Part shown: one piece after another, positions 1 to 9,804 of the stretch
Numbering within the stretch: the stretch's first letter is position 1
Layout of the letters: each line of letters starts with the position of its first letter
Assembly: GCF_009380215.1 (NCBI RefSeq)
Contig: NZ_WHUG01000001.1
Coordinates: 496,001 to 560,000 of the forward strand
Source: Rugamonas aquatica
GTDB taxonomy: Bacteria > Pseudomonadota > Gammaproteobacteria > Burkholderiales > Burkholderiaceae_D
Length of the DNA: 64,000 bases
Direction: 5' to 3'
Made by a program: the position numbers and the translations under genes
The notes under the pieces: model-generated
What the model was told of the DNA's origin: nothing
Seen by the model: the letters and a program-made list of their open reading frames with translations, nothing else
Database searches by the model: none

Positions 1-186
1 GTCGATGTGCTGGTTGTGGCTGTCGCCGGAATCGAGCACGGCGGCAATGCCGCCCTGGGCCCAGTTGCTGGCGCCATCCTTCAGGGCACGTTTGGAAATG
101 ATCGCGACTGTGCGCGTTTCGGCCAGGTGGAGGGCGACCGACAGGCCGGCCAGTCCGCTGCCGACAATTGCAACATCAAATTTCAT
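1..186 (-). CDS. nadB: L-aspartate oxidase, N-terminal fragment (cut by window edge)
   Basis: Only the first 62 codons are inside the window; the gene runs off the left edge. The translation opens with MKFDVAIVGSGLAGLSVAL, a Rossmann FAD-binding motif (GxGxxG at about residues 9-14), and continues into SNWAQGGIAAVLDSGDS, which is characteristic of L-aspartate oxidase. That FAD enzyme oxidises aspartate to iminoaspartate in the cytoplasm, the first step of NAD synthesis. The ATG at 184-186 directly precedes the FAD motif, so the start is firm. It is transcribed away from the EPS locus and marks its left boundary. Confidence 0.9.
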   Translation of the reverse strand, partial: MKFDVAIVGSGLAGLSVALHLAETRTVAIISKRALKDGASNWAQGGIAAVLDSGDSHNQHID

Positions 187-370
187 GATTACGTTTGGAT
201 GCGGTAGAGAACCATGACTATAGACCATTTGTCATGAACGCGTCATATTCTGCCGTTTTTCGCTGTTTTCGGGCCGGAACCGGCGAGCCGATTGTGGCCG
301 CTCAAGACGTCGCCGCTGAGTGTTGGCGATGATCGGCATTACACCGCTATTTGGTGCCGGGGAGCGGATT

Positions 371-1753
371 GTGATCAGGATATTCCACCACTATGTGTCC
401 AAGATAGCCTTCATGCTGTTGCTGCTGGAGTTGCTGGTGCTGTTGACGGCGGCGGTGGCCAGCGCGCCGTTGTGGCTCAAGGGCCGGCATGGCGCCGACC
501 AGCTGTACCTGCCGGCGCTGGCGTTCGCGCTGGTGATGGTGCTGAGCATGGGCACGCTCGGCATGTACCAGCACGATCAATCCCGCGAAGATATCAAGAG
601 TACCTTGCTGCGCATTCTGCCGTCGTTTGTGCTGGGTTTTTGCTTGATGAACCTGCTGGCCAATATGATCCCGGGCGTGCAGTTCGGCCGGCTGGGCAGC
701 GTGGTGTTCGTGCTGGGCGCCGCTGCGGTGCTGCTGGCGCGGCTGGTGGTGTTCACGTCGGCACAGTCGAGCATGATGGAACAGCGCTTGATCGTCATCG
801 GCGACGGCGCCACGGCGCGCGATTGCCTGGAGCTGGCGGCCAGCAGCGTCGGCTTCCATGCGTTCAAGGTGGTGGGCTTTGTGCCGGTGGCGGGCGAGCT
901 GTCTTGCGTGCCGAGTACGATGCTGCTGCCGGCCGATCTGTCGTTGCTGGCCTTGGCGCGGCGCTATGCGGCTGATGAAATTGTTGTGTCCGTTGGCGAC
1001 CGCCGGAATGGCGCGTTTCCGGTGCGTCAGCTGCTGGAGTGCGCGCTGGGTGGCGTGCCGGTCACGGACGCGGCCAGCTTCTTCGAGCGCGAGGCTTGTC
1101 AGATCCGGGTCGATTCCCTGCAGCCGAGCTATTTGATTTTCGGCGGCGGATTCGATCAGAGCATGTTGCGGGCGGCGGTCAAGCGTGCCTTCGATTTGCT
1201 GGCCAGCGGAGCGATCTGCTTGGCGGCGCTGCCGGTGATGCTGTTGACTGCGCTGGCGATCCGCATCGAGGATGGCGGGCCGGTGTTCTACCAGCAGGAG
1301 CGGGTGGGGCGCGACAACCGCTTGTTCAAGGTGCTGAAGTTCCGCAGCATGCGGCTGGACGCGGAGCAGGATGGCAAGCCGCAATGGGCGGTGCTGAACG
1401 ATCCGCGCGTGACCGCCGTCGGCCACTGGATACGCAAGCTGCGTATCGATGAGTTGCCGCAGATGCTCAATGTGTTCAAGGGCGAGATGAGTTTTGTCGG
1501 GCCGCGTCCGGAGCGGGCGTATTTTGTCGACCAGCTGTGCGGGCAGATCGCCTATTACAACGTACGGCACAGCATCAAGCCCGGCATCACCGGCCTGGCG
1601 CAGGTGCGCTACAGCTATGGCGCCTCGGTCGACGATGCGCTGCGCAAGCTGCAATACGATTTGTATTACGTGAAGAACAACAGCCTGTTCCTCGATCTGC
1701 TGATCCTGATCGACACGGTGCAGGTGGTGTTGTTCGGCAAGGGCGGACGCTGA
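371..1753 (+). CDS. EPS-initiating undecaprenyl-phosphate sugar transferase, EpsB type of exosortase A loci
   Basis: An integral inner-membrane polyprenyl glycosyl-1-phosphate transferase that would put the first sugar on undecaprenyl phosphate. The N-terminal part holds several membrane segments and a CoA-binding-like Rossmann region. The last 200 residues are the catalytic domain (PF02397 type), with KRAFDLLAS, VGRDNRLFKVLKFRSM, RKLRIDELPQMLNV and the MSFVGPRPE signature. I chose the GTG at 371 (VIRIFHHYV, 460 aa) because GGGGAG lies 6 bases upstream and family members typically begin this way. In-frame GTG (320) and ATG (329) starts further upstream are possible. Its stop overlaps the prsK start as TGATG, so the two genes are translationally coupled. 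Confidence 0.9.
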   Translation: MIRIFHHYVSKIAFMLLLLELLVLLTAAVASAPLWLKGRHGADQLYLPALAFALVMVLSMGTLGMYQHDQSREDIKSTLLRILPSFVLGFCLMNLLANMIPGVQFGRLGSVVFVLGAAAVLLARLVVFTSAQSSMMEQRLIVIGDGATARDCLELAASSVGFHAFKVVGFVPVAGELSCVPSTMLLPADLSLLALARRYAADEIVVSVGDRRNGAFPVRQLLECALGGVPVTDAASFFEREACQIRVDSLQPSYLIFGGGFDQSMLRAAVKRAFDLLASGAICLAALPVMLLTALAIRIEDGGPVFYQQERVGRDNRLFKVLKFRSMRLDAEQDGKPQWAVLNDPRVTAVGHWIRKLRIDELPQMLNVFKGEMSFVGPRPERAYFVDQLCGQIAYYNVRHSIKPGITGLAQVRYSYGASVDDALRKLQYDLYYVKNNSLFLDLLILIDTVQVVLFGKGGR

Positions 1754-3792
1754 TGTCCTGGCCGCTGGTGGCCGGCATCAGTTATGGCCTGGCGGCGCTG
1801 GCTTATTTTCTGCTGGCCGTGTTGCTGCTGCGCGCCGGCCGGCGTCGGCGCGGACGGGCCGGACTGTTCGGCGGCGCCTGCCTCGCGACGGCGGTCTGGG
1901 CGGCGGTCGCGGCCGGTGGCGCTGTCCGCTGGCCGGCATTGCTGGCGGCGGTGGACGGGTTGGAGGCGCTGCGCACCGCCGCGTGGCTGGCTTTGCTGCT
2001 GATGCTGGCCGGCGGCGGGAGCGGCGGCGACACCAGTGGCAGCCGAGGCCGGCGCGCCTGGCTGGCGACTGTCTGCGGACTGGCGGCGGCGTCCTGGCTG
2101 GCTGCGGCTGAACAGCGTCTGCTGTTGCTGGTGGCTATCCGGCTGGGGTTGGCGGTGCTGGGCATGCTGCTGGTCGAACACCTGTACCGGGGCACGCCGC
2201 CGGGCGAGCGCTGGGGCATCAAGTTCGCCTGCCTGGGCATGGGCGCCTTGTTTGCCTACGATTTCTATCTGTACAGCGAGGCGCTGCTGTTCCGCCGCAT
2301 TAATGAGGAAATCTGGGCCGCGCGCGGCGCTGTCAACGCGCTGAGCGTGCCGCTGTTGGGGCTGGCGGTGGCGCGCAACCCGGTGTGGGCCGAGGGCTTA
2401 TTGCTGTCGAGGCAGATGATGTTTCGTTCGGCGGCGCTGCTCGGTTCAGCGCTGTACTTGCTGGCGATGGCGGGCAGTGCCTGGTATCTGCGCTACATCG
2501 GCGGCGAGTGGGGAACGCTGATGCAGCTGGCCTGCCTGTTCGGCGCCGGGCTGCTGCTGTCGGGCGTTCTGTTTTCCGGCACCGTACGCTCGCAGTTGAA
2601 GGTGTTAATCAGCAAGCATTTCTATCAGGGACGCTACGACTACCGGCAGGAATGGCAACGTATCACCCATGCGATGGCCGAGGACAGCGCGCCGCTGGCG
2701 CAGCGGGCGATACAGGCGGTGGCGGAGTTGGTGGAAAGTCCCGCCGGGTTGCTGTGGCTGCGTCGCGAGGACGCCGCTTTTCACTCCGTGGCGCGCTGGA
2801 ACATGCCGCTGCCGTTGGCCGCCGAAGCGGCCGATGGCGTCTTGTGCAGCTTTCTGGCTGCACGCGGATGGGTGATCGAGATGCCTGAATGGCGGGCCGA
2901 TCCGCATCGCTACGGCGGACTGGTGTTGCCGGACTGGCTGGCCGGCGACGACGGCGTGTGGCTGGTGGTGCCGCTGATGTTGGAGCGTAGCCTGCTCGGT
3001 TTCATTTGCCTGGCGCCGCCGCGCGCCAGGCTGCTGCTGAACTGGGAGGTGCGGGACGTGCTCAAGATCGCCGGCCGCCAAGCCGCCAGCTACCTGGCGC
3101 ATCAGGCGTCGGCCGACAGTCTGGCGGTGGCCAGGCAATTCGAATCGTTCAACCGCATGTCCACCTTTGTCGTGCATGACTTGAAGAATCTGGTGTCGCA
3201 ACTGTCGCTGCTGCTGGTGAACGCGGAACGGCACAAGAGCAATCCGGCGTTTCAGGAAGACATGCTGGAAACGCTGGCGCATTCGCTGGCGAAGATGAAG
3301 ACGCTGCTGTTGAAGCTGCGCCGCGACGAGCTGCCCGAACGTTCGGAGCCGCTGCCGCTGGCGCCTTTGCTGGCGCAGGTGGTGCGTGATTGCGCGCAGC
3401 TTGAGCCTCGGCCCGTGCTGGAACCAGGTGGGACTGAGCTGGTGGTGCTGGCCAATCGCCAGCGGCTGGAGCGGGTGATCGGCCATCTGATCCAGAACGC
3501 TGTGGAGGCCACGCCGCGCAATGGCCGCGTGGCCTTGCGCCTGTTGCGCAGCGGCGCCGCCGCCGTGATCGAGCTCAGCGATACCGGCCATGGCATGAGC
3601 GAGCAGTTCATTCGCGAGCGTCTGTTCCAGCCGTTCGAATCGACCAAGAGCGCGGGCATGGGCATAGGTGTGTTCGAGAGCCGCGAGTATGCACGGGAAA
3701 TCGGCGGGCGGTTGGAGGTGAGCAGCGCGCCGTCGCGCGGCACCACTTTCCGTCTCGTGCTACCTCTGCATGCCGATGCGGCGGCGGCCTGA
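1753..3792 (+). CDS. prsK: PEP-CTERM system sensor histidine kinase PrsK
   Basis: A 679-residue membrane histidine kinase. About 290 N-terminal residues are hydrophobic with many predicted membrane segments. A GAF-like region follows, then the H-box FVVHDLKNLVSQL with phospho-acceptor His475, the N-box HLIQNAVEATP, and ATP-binding glycine boxes SDTGHGMSEQ and KSAGMGIGVF. This layout matches the PrsK family that pairs with the sigma-54 activator PrsR in exosortase A genomes. The ATG at 1753 overlaps the stop of the sugar transferase. An upstream in-frame extension into that gene exists but is ignored because it is antiparallel to known family starts. The input signal is not known. Confidence 0.92.
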   Translation: MSWPLVAGISYGLAALAYFLLAVLLLRAGRRRRGRAGLFGGACLATAVWAAVAAGGAVRWPALLAAVDGLEALRTAAWLALLLMLAGGGSGGDTSGSRGRRAWLATVCGLAAASWLAAAEQRLLLLVAIRLGLAVLGMLLVEHLYRGTPPGERWGIKFACLGMGALFAYDFYLYSEALLFRRINEEIWAARGAVNALSVPLLGLAVARNPVWAEGLLLSRQMMFRSAALLGSALYLLAMAGSAWYLRYIGGEWGTLMQLACLFGAGLLLSGVLFSGTVRSQLKVLISKHFYQGRYDYRQEWQRITHAMAEDSAPLAQRAIQAVAELVESPAGLLWLRREDAAFHSVARWNMPLPLAAEAADGVLCSFLAARGWVIEMPEWRADPHRYGGLVLPDWLAGDDGVWLVVPLMLERSLLGFICLAPPRARLLLNWEVRDVLKIAGRQAASYLAHQASADSLAVARQFESFNRMSTFVVHDLKNLVSQLSLLLVNAERHKSNPAFQEDMLETLAHSLAKMKTLLLKLRRDELPERSEPLPLAPLLAQVVRDCAQLEPRPVLEPGGTELVVLANRQRLERVIGHLIQNAVEATPRNGRVALRLLRSGAAAVIELSDTGHGMSEQFIRERLFQPFESTKSAGMGIGVFESREYAREIGGRLEVSSAPSRGTTFRLVLPLHADAAAA

Positions 3793-3805
3793 ACTTCGGA
3801 GCGAG

Positions 3806-5155
<1,350 letters not shown>

Positions 5156-5158
5156 CGG

Positions 5159-5806
5159 CTAGTCCGATTCGCGCCACTGACCGGCCGCCATCAGCTGGTT
5201 CTTCAGCCCCGGCAGCGGGAAACCCATGGAGTAGGCCTTGTGGGCGCTGGCGCGCGCTTGTTCGTAGTCCTTGCGCTTCACGTAGAGCAGGCCGAGGTTG
5301 TAGTGGGTGGTGGGGTTTTCCGGCTCCAGCCTGGCCGCCTCCTTCAACTGATCCAGTGCGGCGACGGCTTGGCCCAGTCCCAGCAGGTAGGCGCCGTACA
5401 AGGCGTGGACGCGGGCGTCGTCGGGACGAAAGCGCATGGCGCGGTCGAAAAAACAATCGATGGAATAGCGGGCGCCGACCGGCTTGCGGTTCTTGTCGCG
5501 CAGCGCCAGTTTGGTCATGGCCGCCAGTGCGCGGTGGTGATTGGGAAAGTGTTCCAGGGTGTAGCTGATGTCGGCGCCCAGCGAGCCGGTCGCGCCGCGC
5601 ACCAGCCGTTCGACCTCGGGGGTGAAGTGGTAGCTCTCGACCACGCTCAGGCCTTCGCGGTCGGTGGGATTGGTGTAATCGCCGCCGGGGTCGTGGCGCA
5701 CGTAGCTGCCGCAGTCTTCGCCGGCCGCCTGCGGCGGCATGGCGTTGGCGGCGCCGACGGCGAGGATCAGCAGGGCTGGAAGAATCAGACGGGTGCTGGG
5801 GTTCAT
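5159..5806 (-). CDS. Secreted TPR-repeat protein of the EPS locus
   Basis: A 215-residue protein with a signal peptide (MNPSTRLILPALLILAVGA, cleavage expected after ANA), so probably periplasmic. The C-terminal 90 residues contain about two tetratricopeptide repeats (ALYGAYLLGLGQAVAALDQL; THYNLGLLYVKRKDYEQA). The middle region has conserved-looking tryptophan-poor sequence with CGSYVRHDPGGDYTNP, which I do not recognise. Its ATG overlaps the glycosyltransferase stop as ATGA, so it is the last gene of a six-gene minus-strand operon. It ends 3 bases from the convergent prsR stop. The precise role is unknown; TPR domains suggest a scaffold for EPS assembly proteins. Confidence 0.75.
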   Translation of the reverse strand: MNPSTRLILPALLILAVGAANAMPPQAAGEDCGSYVRHDPGGDYTNPTDREGLSVVESYHFTPEVERLVRGATGSLGADISYTLEHFPNHHRALAAMTKLALRDKNRKPVGARYSIDCFFDRAMRFRPDDARVHALYGAYLLGLGQAVAALDQLKEAARLEPENPTTHYNLGLLYVKRKDYEQARASAHKAYSMGFPLPGLKNQLMAAGQWRESD

Positions 5807-7053
5807 ATCGGCTCCTGGGCGCTGGCGCGGTCCAGCAATGCGGCCAGCTGGCGGGTGCGGGCGGCGCGCGAATGGCTGAGGATCAGGGCGGGCGCGGCGC
5901 GCGGCGCCCGGTTTGTTCGGCACAGCTGCAGAAAGCGCATCAATTGGGTGGCGATATCGCCGGCGTTGTCGAGCTGGCCCACGGTGTGGATGCCTGCGTG
6001 GCGCAGGGCGGCTGCGGTGTCGCCGGCAGCGTCGGCCAGGGCCAGCAGCGGGCGGCCGGCGCGCAGGTATTCGTACAGCTTGGCTGGAATCTGGTCGTTG
6101 CAGTTGGCGGCCTGGAGTAGCAGCAAGCCATCGGCGCACAGCATTTCCGCCAGTGCCTCGCGGTGTGGGAGCGGCGGGGCCAGTTCGATCAGGTCGGCGG
6201 CGCCAGGGTAGCGTCGCAGCAGCGCGCGCAGATGATCGTCGTGCGCGCTGGCGCGCAGGCGCAGGCGGAAATCCTCGGGCAGGAGGCGGGCTTCGTCGCG
6301 CAGCTTGGCCAGGGCTGCAAACAGCGGGCCGGGGTCGCGCTCGGACGGATAGATGACGCCACTGTGCAGCAGCGTGAACGGGCAGTTGGGCGCTGCGGCC
6401 GGGGCCGGTGCGGTTTCGGCGCCGATGAAACTCGATTCGTCGTAACCGTTTTCGATCAGTACCATGCGCTGTGCGTGGGCAGGCCCATGGCGCAGGCCCA
6501 GACGGTGCAAGGATCCCGGCGTGGCGCATACGACGGCGGCCGCGCGGCGCACGGCTTGCTGCTCGATCCAGCCGTGGATGCGGCGGCGGCGGGGATCGGG
6601 TGGATAGCCGGTGTCGATCATGGGATCGCGCTGGTCGGCTATCCACGGGATGCCGCTGAGCCGGTGCAGGCTGAGCGCGATCAGGTGGGCGGTGGCGATG
6701 GGATAGCTGGACCAGATGGCGTCCGGCTGATATTTTCGGATCAGCCGCAGGCCGGCGGGTACCGCGCCCAGCCACCAGGATATCCAGCGGTCTGGCTGGG
6801 CCAGCAGTTCGAGGTAGCGCCCCCGCAGCGCGAGGTGGCGGGAACTGTCCAGCGCGAAGCTGCGGTGCACGGGCACATGGGGCGAATCGTCCGCGATGCC
6901 GATGTCTTCATAGGCACGCGGGTGGACCGTCAATACCAGCGGCTGCCAGCCGTGCTGCGGCAGATAGCGGGTGAACGCCAGCGTGCGGTGGATGCCGCTG
7001 CCGCCGCACATCGGCGGGTAGTGGTAGGCGATCATCAGTACGCGTTTTACCAT
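5803..7053 (-). CDS. Glycosyltransferase, GT4-like (GT-B fold)
   Basis: A 416-residue cytoplasmic glycosyltransferase. The N-terminus MVKRVLMIAYHYPPMCGGSG is the usual GT-B acceptor-domain opening with a glycine-rich loop. The C-terminal half contains LLHSGVIYPSERDP and the region KLYEYLRAGRPLLALAD, which corresponds to the nucleotide-sugar site of family 4 enzymes. It probably adds one sugar to the lipid-linked EPS repeat unit; donor and linkage cannot be read from sequence. It overlaps the upstream hydrolase gene by 7 bases and the downstream TPR gene by 4. Confidence 0.85.
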   Translation of the reverse strand: MVKRVLMIAYHYPPMCGGSGIHRTLAFTRYLPQHGWQPLVLTVHPRAYEDIGIADDSPHVPVHRSFALDSSRHLALRGRYLELLAQPDRWISWWLGAVPAGLRLIRKYQPDAIWSSYPIATAHLIALSLHRLSGIPWIADQRDPMIDTGYPPDPRRRRIHGWIEQQAVRRAAAVVCATPGSLHRLGLRHGPAHAQRMVLIENGYDESSFIGAETAPAPAAAPNCPFTLLHSGVIYPSERDPGPLFAALAKLRDEARLLPEDFRLRLRASAHDDHLRALLRRYPGAADLIELAPPLPHREALAEMLCADGLLLLQAANCNDQIPAKLYEYLRAGRPLLALADAAGDTAAALRHAGIHTVGQLDNAGDIATQLMRFLQLCRTNRAPRAAPALILSHSRAARTRQLAALLDRASAQEPI

Positions 7054-7880
7054 GATGCGATCCAGTCGAGACAGGCGGTAGAAACGTCGGCACGCCAGTG
7101 TTTGCTTGAGAAGGTGTGGTTGGCATGCTGCACTTGGCGCAGATGCACGCGCGGGCCGTCAAGCAGCTTGCGCCAGTACGCGTAGTGTTCCGGCAGTGCC
7201 GAGAATTCCCTGGCGCCCAGGTCCGCACCGCTGAGCACGATGAGGATGCGGCCCTGAAATCCGGACAGGGCGCGATACAGGCGCTGCGGCAAGGATGGCG
7301 GGTCTGCCGCTGGGCGTTGTTTGGCTGCGGCCGCCAATTCGATGACGGAATTCAGTGTGCGTCCGATGTGCAGCGTGCCGCTGGCAAGCTTGTGCCAGAA
7401 ACCACGCTCCTGCAGGCGCTGCACGTAGTAATGGCGCAGCGTTGCGCGGGCGTGGCCCTGTTCGGTACGTACCCAGGGATTGAGCATGACGAGCCCGGTA
7501 ACGCGGGGATCGCGTACCGCGTGGCAGGCGGCGGCGGTGGCGCCGTCGCACAGACCCCACAGGACCAGCTCTTTCATGGCCGGCAGCAGCCTGAAGAACT
7601 CGGCGATGGCGGCATCGAGATCGTCGTCCAATTGTTCGAAGTTGCGCGGTTCGCCTTCGCTGTCTCCCATGCCGCGATAGTCGAAGCGCATCACCGGAGT
7701 GCCGGACGCGGCCAGCTCCTGTGCCATCAAGACGAAGTGGCGGTGGCTGCCGACGCGGTATTGCGGCCCACCCGTGACGATGAGCACGCCGCGCGGCTTG
7801 GGCGCCGCCGGGAAATCTACGATGCCGACCAGCCAGCAGCCGCTGCAGGAAAAATACACGGCCCGGCGTTTAGCATTCAT
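7047..7880 (-). CDS. Exosortase A system-associated alpha/beta-hydrolase 1 (Cys nucleophile)
   Basis: A 277-residue alpha/beta-hydrolase. It has the oxyanion-type HGGP-like segment VTGGPQYRVGSHRHF, then FDYRGMGDSEG, then the nucleophile elbow WGLCDGA. The elbow residue is Cys111 instead of the common serine. Candidate acid and base residues lie in LSGADLGAREF and HANHTFSS. The pattern matches the family known as hydrolase 1 of exosortase A loci (TIGR03100), whose substrate is not known. The start is ATG 7878-7880; it overlaps the next hydrolase gene by 4 bases. Thioesterase or acyltransferase activity on the ACP encoded 0.8 kb upstream is plausible but inferred. Confidence 0.85.
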   Translation of the reverse strand: MNAKRRAVYFSCSGCWLVGIVDFPAAPKPRGVLIVTGGPQYRVGSHRHFVLMAQELAASGTPVMRFDYRGMGDSEGEPRNFEQLDDDLDAAIAEFFRLLPAMKELVLWGLCDGATAAACHAVRDPRVTGLVMLNPWVRTEQGHARATLRHYYVQRLQERGFWHKLASGTLHIGRTLNSVIELAAAAKQRPAADPPSLPQRLYRALSGFQGRILIVLSGADLGAREFSALPEHYAYWRKLLDGPRVHLRQVQHANHTFSSKHWRADVSTACLDWIASW

Positions 7881-8698
7881 GGCCTGGGCACCGGCATGGC
7901 GGCCAGCGTGGTCTGGATCAGCGCGGGGACTTCGGCGATTTCCGGCGTAGTCCAGAAGGGGGCGCCGGGCAGCGGATAGGCGTCCACCTCGGCGCCGGCG
8001 TGCTCCCAGCGCTCCAGCAGCAGGGCCGAAGCCGGCTGCAACGCGACGGCTTGCTCCGGGGGAGATAACTCCAGCCATTGCACCGCGCAGGGCGGCGCGC
8101 CGGAGGCTTCGGCCTGCCGGATGGCGTCGGCCAGTTCGGCAGCGAGCATGTAGCCTGCCACTTCGCTGGCCCTGGCCGGCAGCGACGACTCGGGCTGGGA
8201 GGTGCCCAACATCCTGGCGGCACTGTGCAGACGCATGAATTGATGCAGATGTGCGCGTCCGCTGACGACCGCCTGCCACATCACCAGTCCCGCCGGCAGC
8301 GGCCGCGCCTGCGCGGCGAACTGCAGGGCCAGCAAGGCGCCCAGCCGCAGGCCCCACAGGTAGGCGGGCGCGGTGCAGCGCTGCGTCAGCCACTGCCAGC
8401 CCAGTGCGAGGTCCGCCAGCCACAGATGCCAGCGAGCATCCGAGAAATCGCCGCTGCTGTCGCCGCAGCCGTAGAGGTCCAGTTGCAGCACGCCGTAGCC
8501 GGCGCGGGCATAGGCGCGCGCCTGCAGAGCAGCCATGCGCCGGCTTTTGTTGAGTTCTTCCGCGAATGGATGCACATACAGCACGGAACCGCGCAACGGC
8601 ACATCCGGGTGGGGCGGATGGTACAGACAAAAGCGCTCGCCCACATCCGCCGCGAGAAAGAAGGGTTCCGCGTGGGGCCGCTGAAGATGGGGGCTCAC
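7877..8698 (-). CDS. Exosortase A system-associated alpha/beta-hydrolase-like protein 2
   Basis: A 273-residue alpha/beta-hydrolase-fold protein related to the hydrolase 2 family of exosortase A loci (TIGR03101). YVHPFAEELNKSRRM and DLYGCGDSSGDF are typical fold segments. At the nucleophile elbow the sequence is GLRLG (residues 116-120), so position 118 is arginine and no Ser/Cys/Asp nucleophile is present there. It may be a non-catalytic partner of hydrolase 1. I chose GTG 8696-8698, which overlaps the ACP stop as GTGA and directly precedes the conserved domain. The longer in-frame reading to 8917 lies inside the ACP gene and is not credible. Confidence 0.82.
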   Translation of the reverse strand: MSPHLQRPHAEPFFLAADVGERFCLYHPPHPDVPLRGSVLYVHPFAEELNKSRRMAALQARAYARAGYGVLQLDLYGCGDSSGDFSDARWHLWLADLALGWQWLTQRCTAPAYLWGLRLGALLALQFAAQARPLPAGLVMWQAVVSGRAHLHQFMRLHSAARMLGTSQPESSLPARASEVAGYMLAAELADAIRQAEASGAPPCAVQWLELSPPEQAVALQPASALLLERWEHAGAEVDAYPLPGAPFWTTPEIAEVPALIQTTLAAMPVPRP

Positions 8699-8937
8699 GC
8701 CAGCTTTCCTTGCACGAAGGAGCTCAGGGTGCCGACCGTGGCGAAGTGGGCGGCGCTGATCTCGTCGTCTTCCACGATGAAGCCGAATCGCTCCTCCAAC
8801 GCGACGATCAGGTTGACGACCGCCATCGAGTCGAGCTCGGGCAGGCTGCCGAGCAACAGGGTTTGCTGTTCCAGCGGCCTGGCGCCCAGACCCAGCGTGG
8901 AGCGCAGAATCTGGCAAACTTGATCGGTTACGGACAT
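8695..8937 (-). CDS. Acyl carrier protein
   Basis: An 80-residue acidic acyl carrier protein. The phosphopantetheine site is LPELDSMAVVNL, with Ser37 as the attachment residue, followed by helix III around VEDDEISAAHFATV. Length and architecture are those of a free-standing carrier protein. It sits between a GNAT protein and two hydrolase-like proteins and faces a divergently transcribed AMP-forming ligase, which makes that ligase the likely loading enzyme. The ATG at 8935-8937 lies inside the end of the GNAT gene. What it carries (acyl, aminoacyl or other) is not evident. Confidence 0.9.
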   Translation of the reverse strand: MSVTDQVCQILRSTLGLGARPLEQQTLLLGSLPELDSMAVVNLIVALEERFGFIVEDDEISAAHFATVGTLSSFVQGKLA

Positions 8938-9647
8938 GTGGACTCCTGGGGTAGAGTGTCTGACAGTGAACTGGTGTCGAGCGTCAATTGCGCGTAGTCG
9001 GATGGATGGCGCGAGAGGTGGAAATACGGCGCCAGGGTTGCCCCCATCCATTGCCAGCGGCCGCAGCGCAGGAAGACCGCGCCGCCCAGCCGGACCACGC
9101 CGATGCGCGCATGCGCCCGCATCGAGGCCGGGTTGAAGGCGGAAATCCGGCTGCAGGTCCAGCGCACGCCACGCTGTCGCAGGTGGCGGCGGGCGGCCTC
9201 CCACAAGCGCGGGAAGACCCAGCCGGCACGCTCTTCCGGCCGCACCCAGACATCGAAATCCCATGCCGCGCGCGACGATGCCAGCCGGTAGCGCACGCGC
9301 ACCTCGTCTTCCAGATAGGCATCGGAGATCAGCCACAGGAAGCCAGCCAGCCGGCCTTTGCGCCAGGCCGCCAGGCTGCTCGCACCCTGGGCGTAGCGCT
9401 GGTTCACCACGCTGCCCGGACGGGGGTAGTCGGCCGGCCTGGCGTCGGCGGCGGTCTGTTCGCGGATATCGATGTCCAGCCCGCGTCCGTCGCACAGCGG
9501 AATGTCGCCGACGTACTGGGCGACAAAATGGTAGCGATGCAGCGCCCAGGAACCCGCGCTGGCCGCCGCCAGCAGGTGGCCTAGCCAGTACAGGATGGCG
9601 TTGAGCCAACCTAGTTCTGCATACGTGTGACGCAGGCCGGTAGTCAT
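8928..9647 (-). CDS. GNAT-family acyltransferase of the EPS locus
   Basis: A 239-residue protein with a GNAT-like region in the second half: the acyl-CoA/acyl-donor segment falls near WVFPRLWEAARRHLRQRG, followed by CSRISAFNPASMRAHARIG, the usual beta5-alpha4 motif in which the protein reads a new position of the acceptor. The first 40 residues contain a hydrophobic stretch. It is the first gene of the minus-strand operon that includes the ACP, so it may use acyl-ACP as well as acyl-CoA. ATG 9645-9647 is chosen; 9731 is an upstream in-frame alternative with no visible support. Confidence 0.75.
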   Translation of the reverse strand: MTTGLRHTYAELGWLNAILYWLGHLLAAASAGSWALHRYHFVAQYVGDIPLCDGRGLDIDIREQTAADARPADYPRPGSVVNQRYAQGASSLAAWRKGRLAGFLWLISDAYLEDEVRVRYRLASSRAAWDFDVWVRPEERAGWVFPRLWEAARRHLRQRGVRWTCSRISAFNPASMRAHARIGVVRLGGAVFLRCGRWQWMGATLAPYFHLSRHPSDYAQLTLDTSSLSDTLPQESTCP

Positions 9648-9804
9648 GGCGGCGGGTCCGAGTGTGAGCGGAATTCGAATTAGACTCCCCCCTCGACGCG
9701 GCGAGTTTGAGCCAGCACAAGCGAACGTCATGCTTGAGCGATATCAAGAACCGCGGGGCGATTTATCTCAATCATAGAGGGCAGTCCTACTATGGGGTGT
9801 CGCC
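9648..9804. promoter_or_regulatory. Divergent intergenic region between GNAT/ACP operon and ligase operon
   Basis: This 157-base gap separates two head-to-head operons and must carry promoters for both. It is more AT-rich than the neighbouring genes. I found no convincing -35/-10 pair and no sigma-54 -24/-12 site with the required 10-base GG-GC spacing on either strand. Confidence 0.4.

Noticed and set aside
347..1654. 435-codon minus-strand frame opposite the sugar transferase
   Set aside because: Composition dominated by Gln, His and Arg; antisense shadow of a clear membrane enzyme.
1537..3792. 751-residue form of PrsK
   Set aside because: The extra 72 N-terminal codons overlap the sugar transferase gene out of frame; the ATG at 1753 overlapping its stop fits the family.
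7877..8917. Extended 346-residue form of hydrolase 2
   Set aside because: The first 73 codons lie inside the ACP gene and read as low-complexity Arg/Gly; the GTG at 8698 overlapping the ACP stop is a better start.
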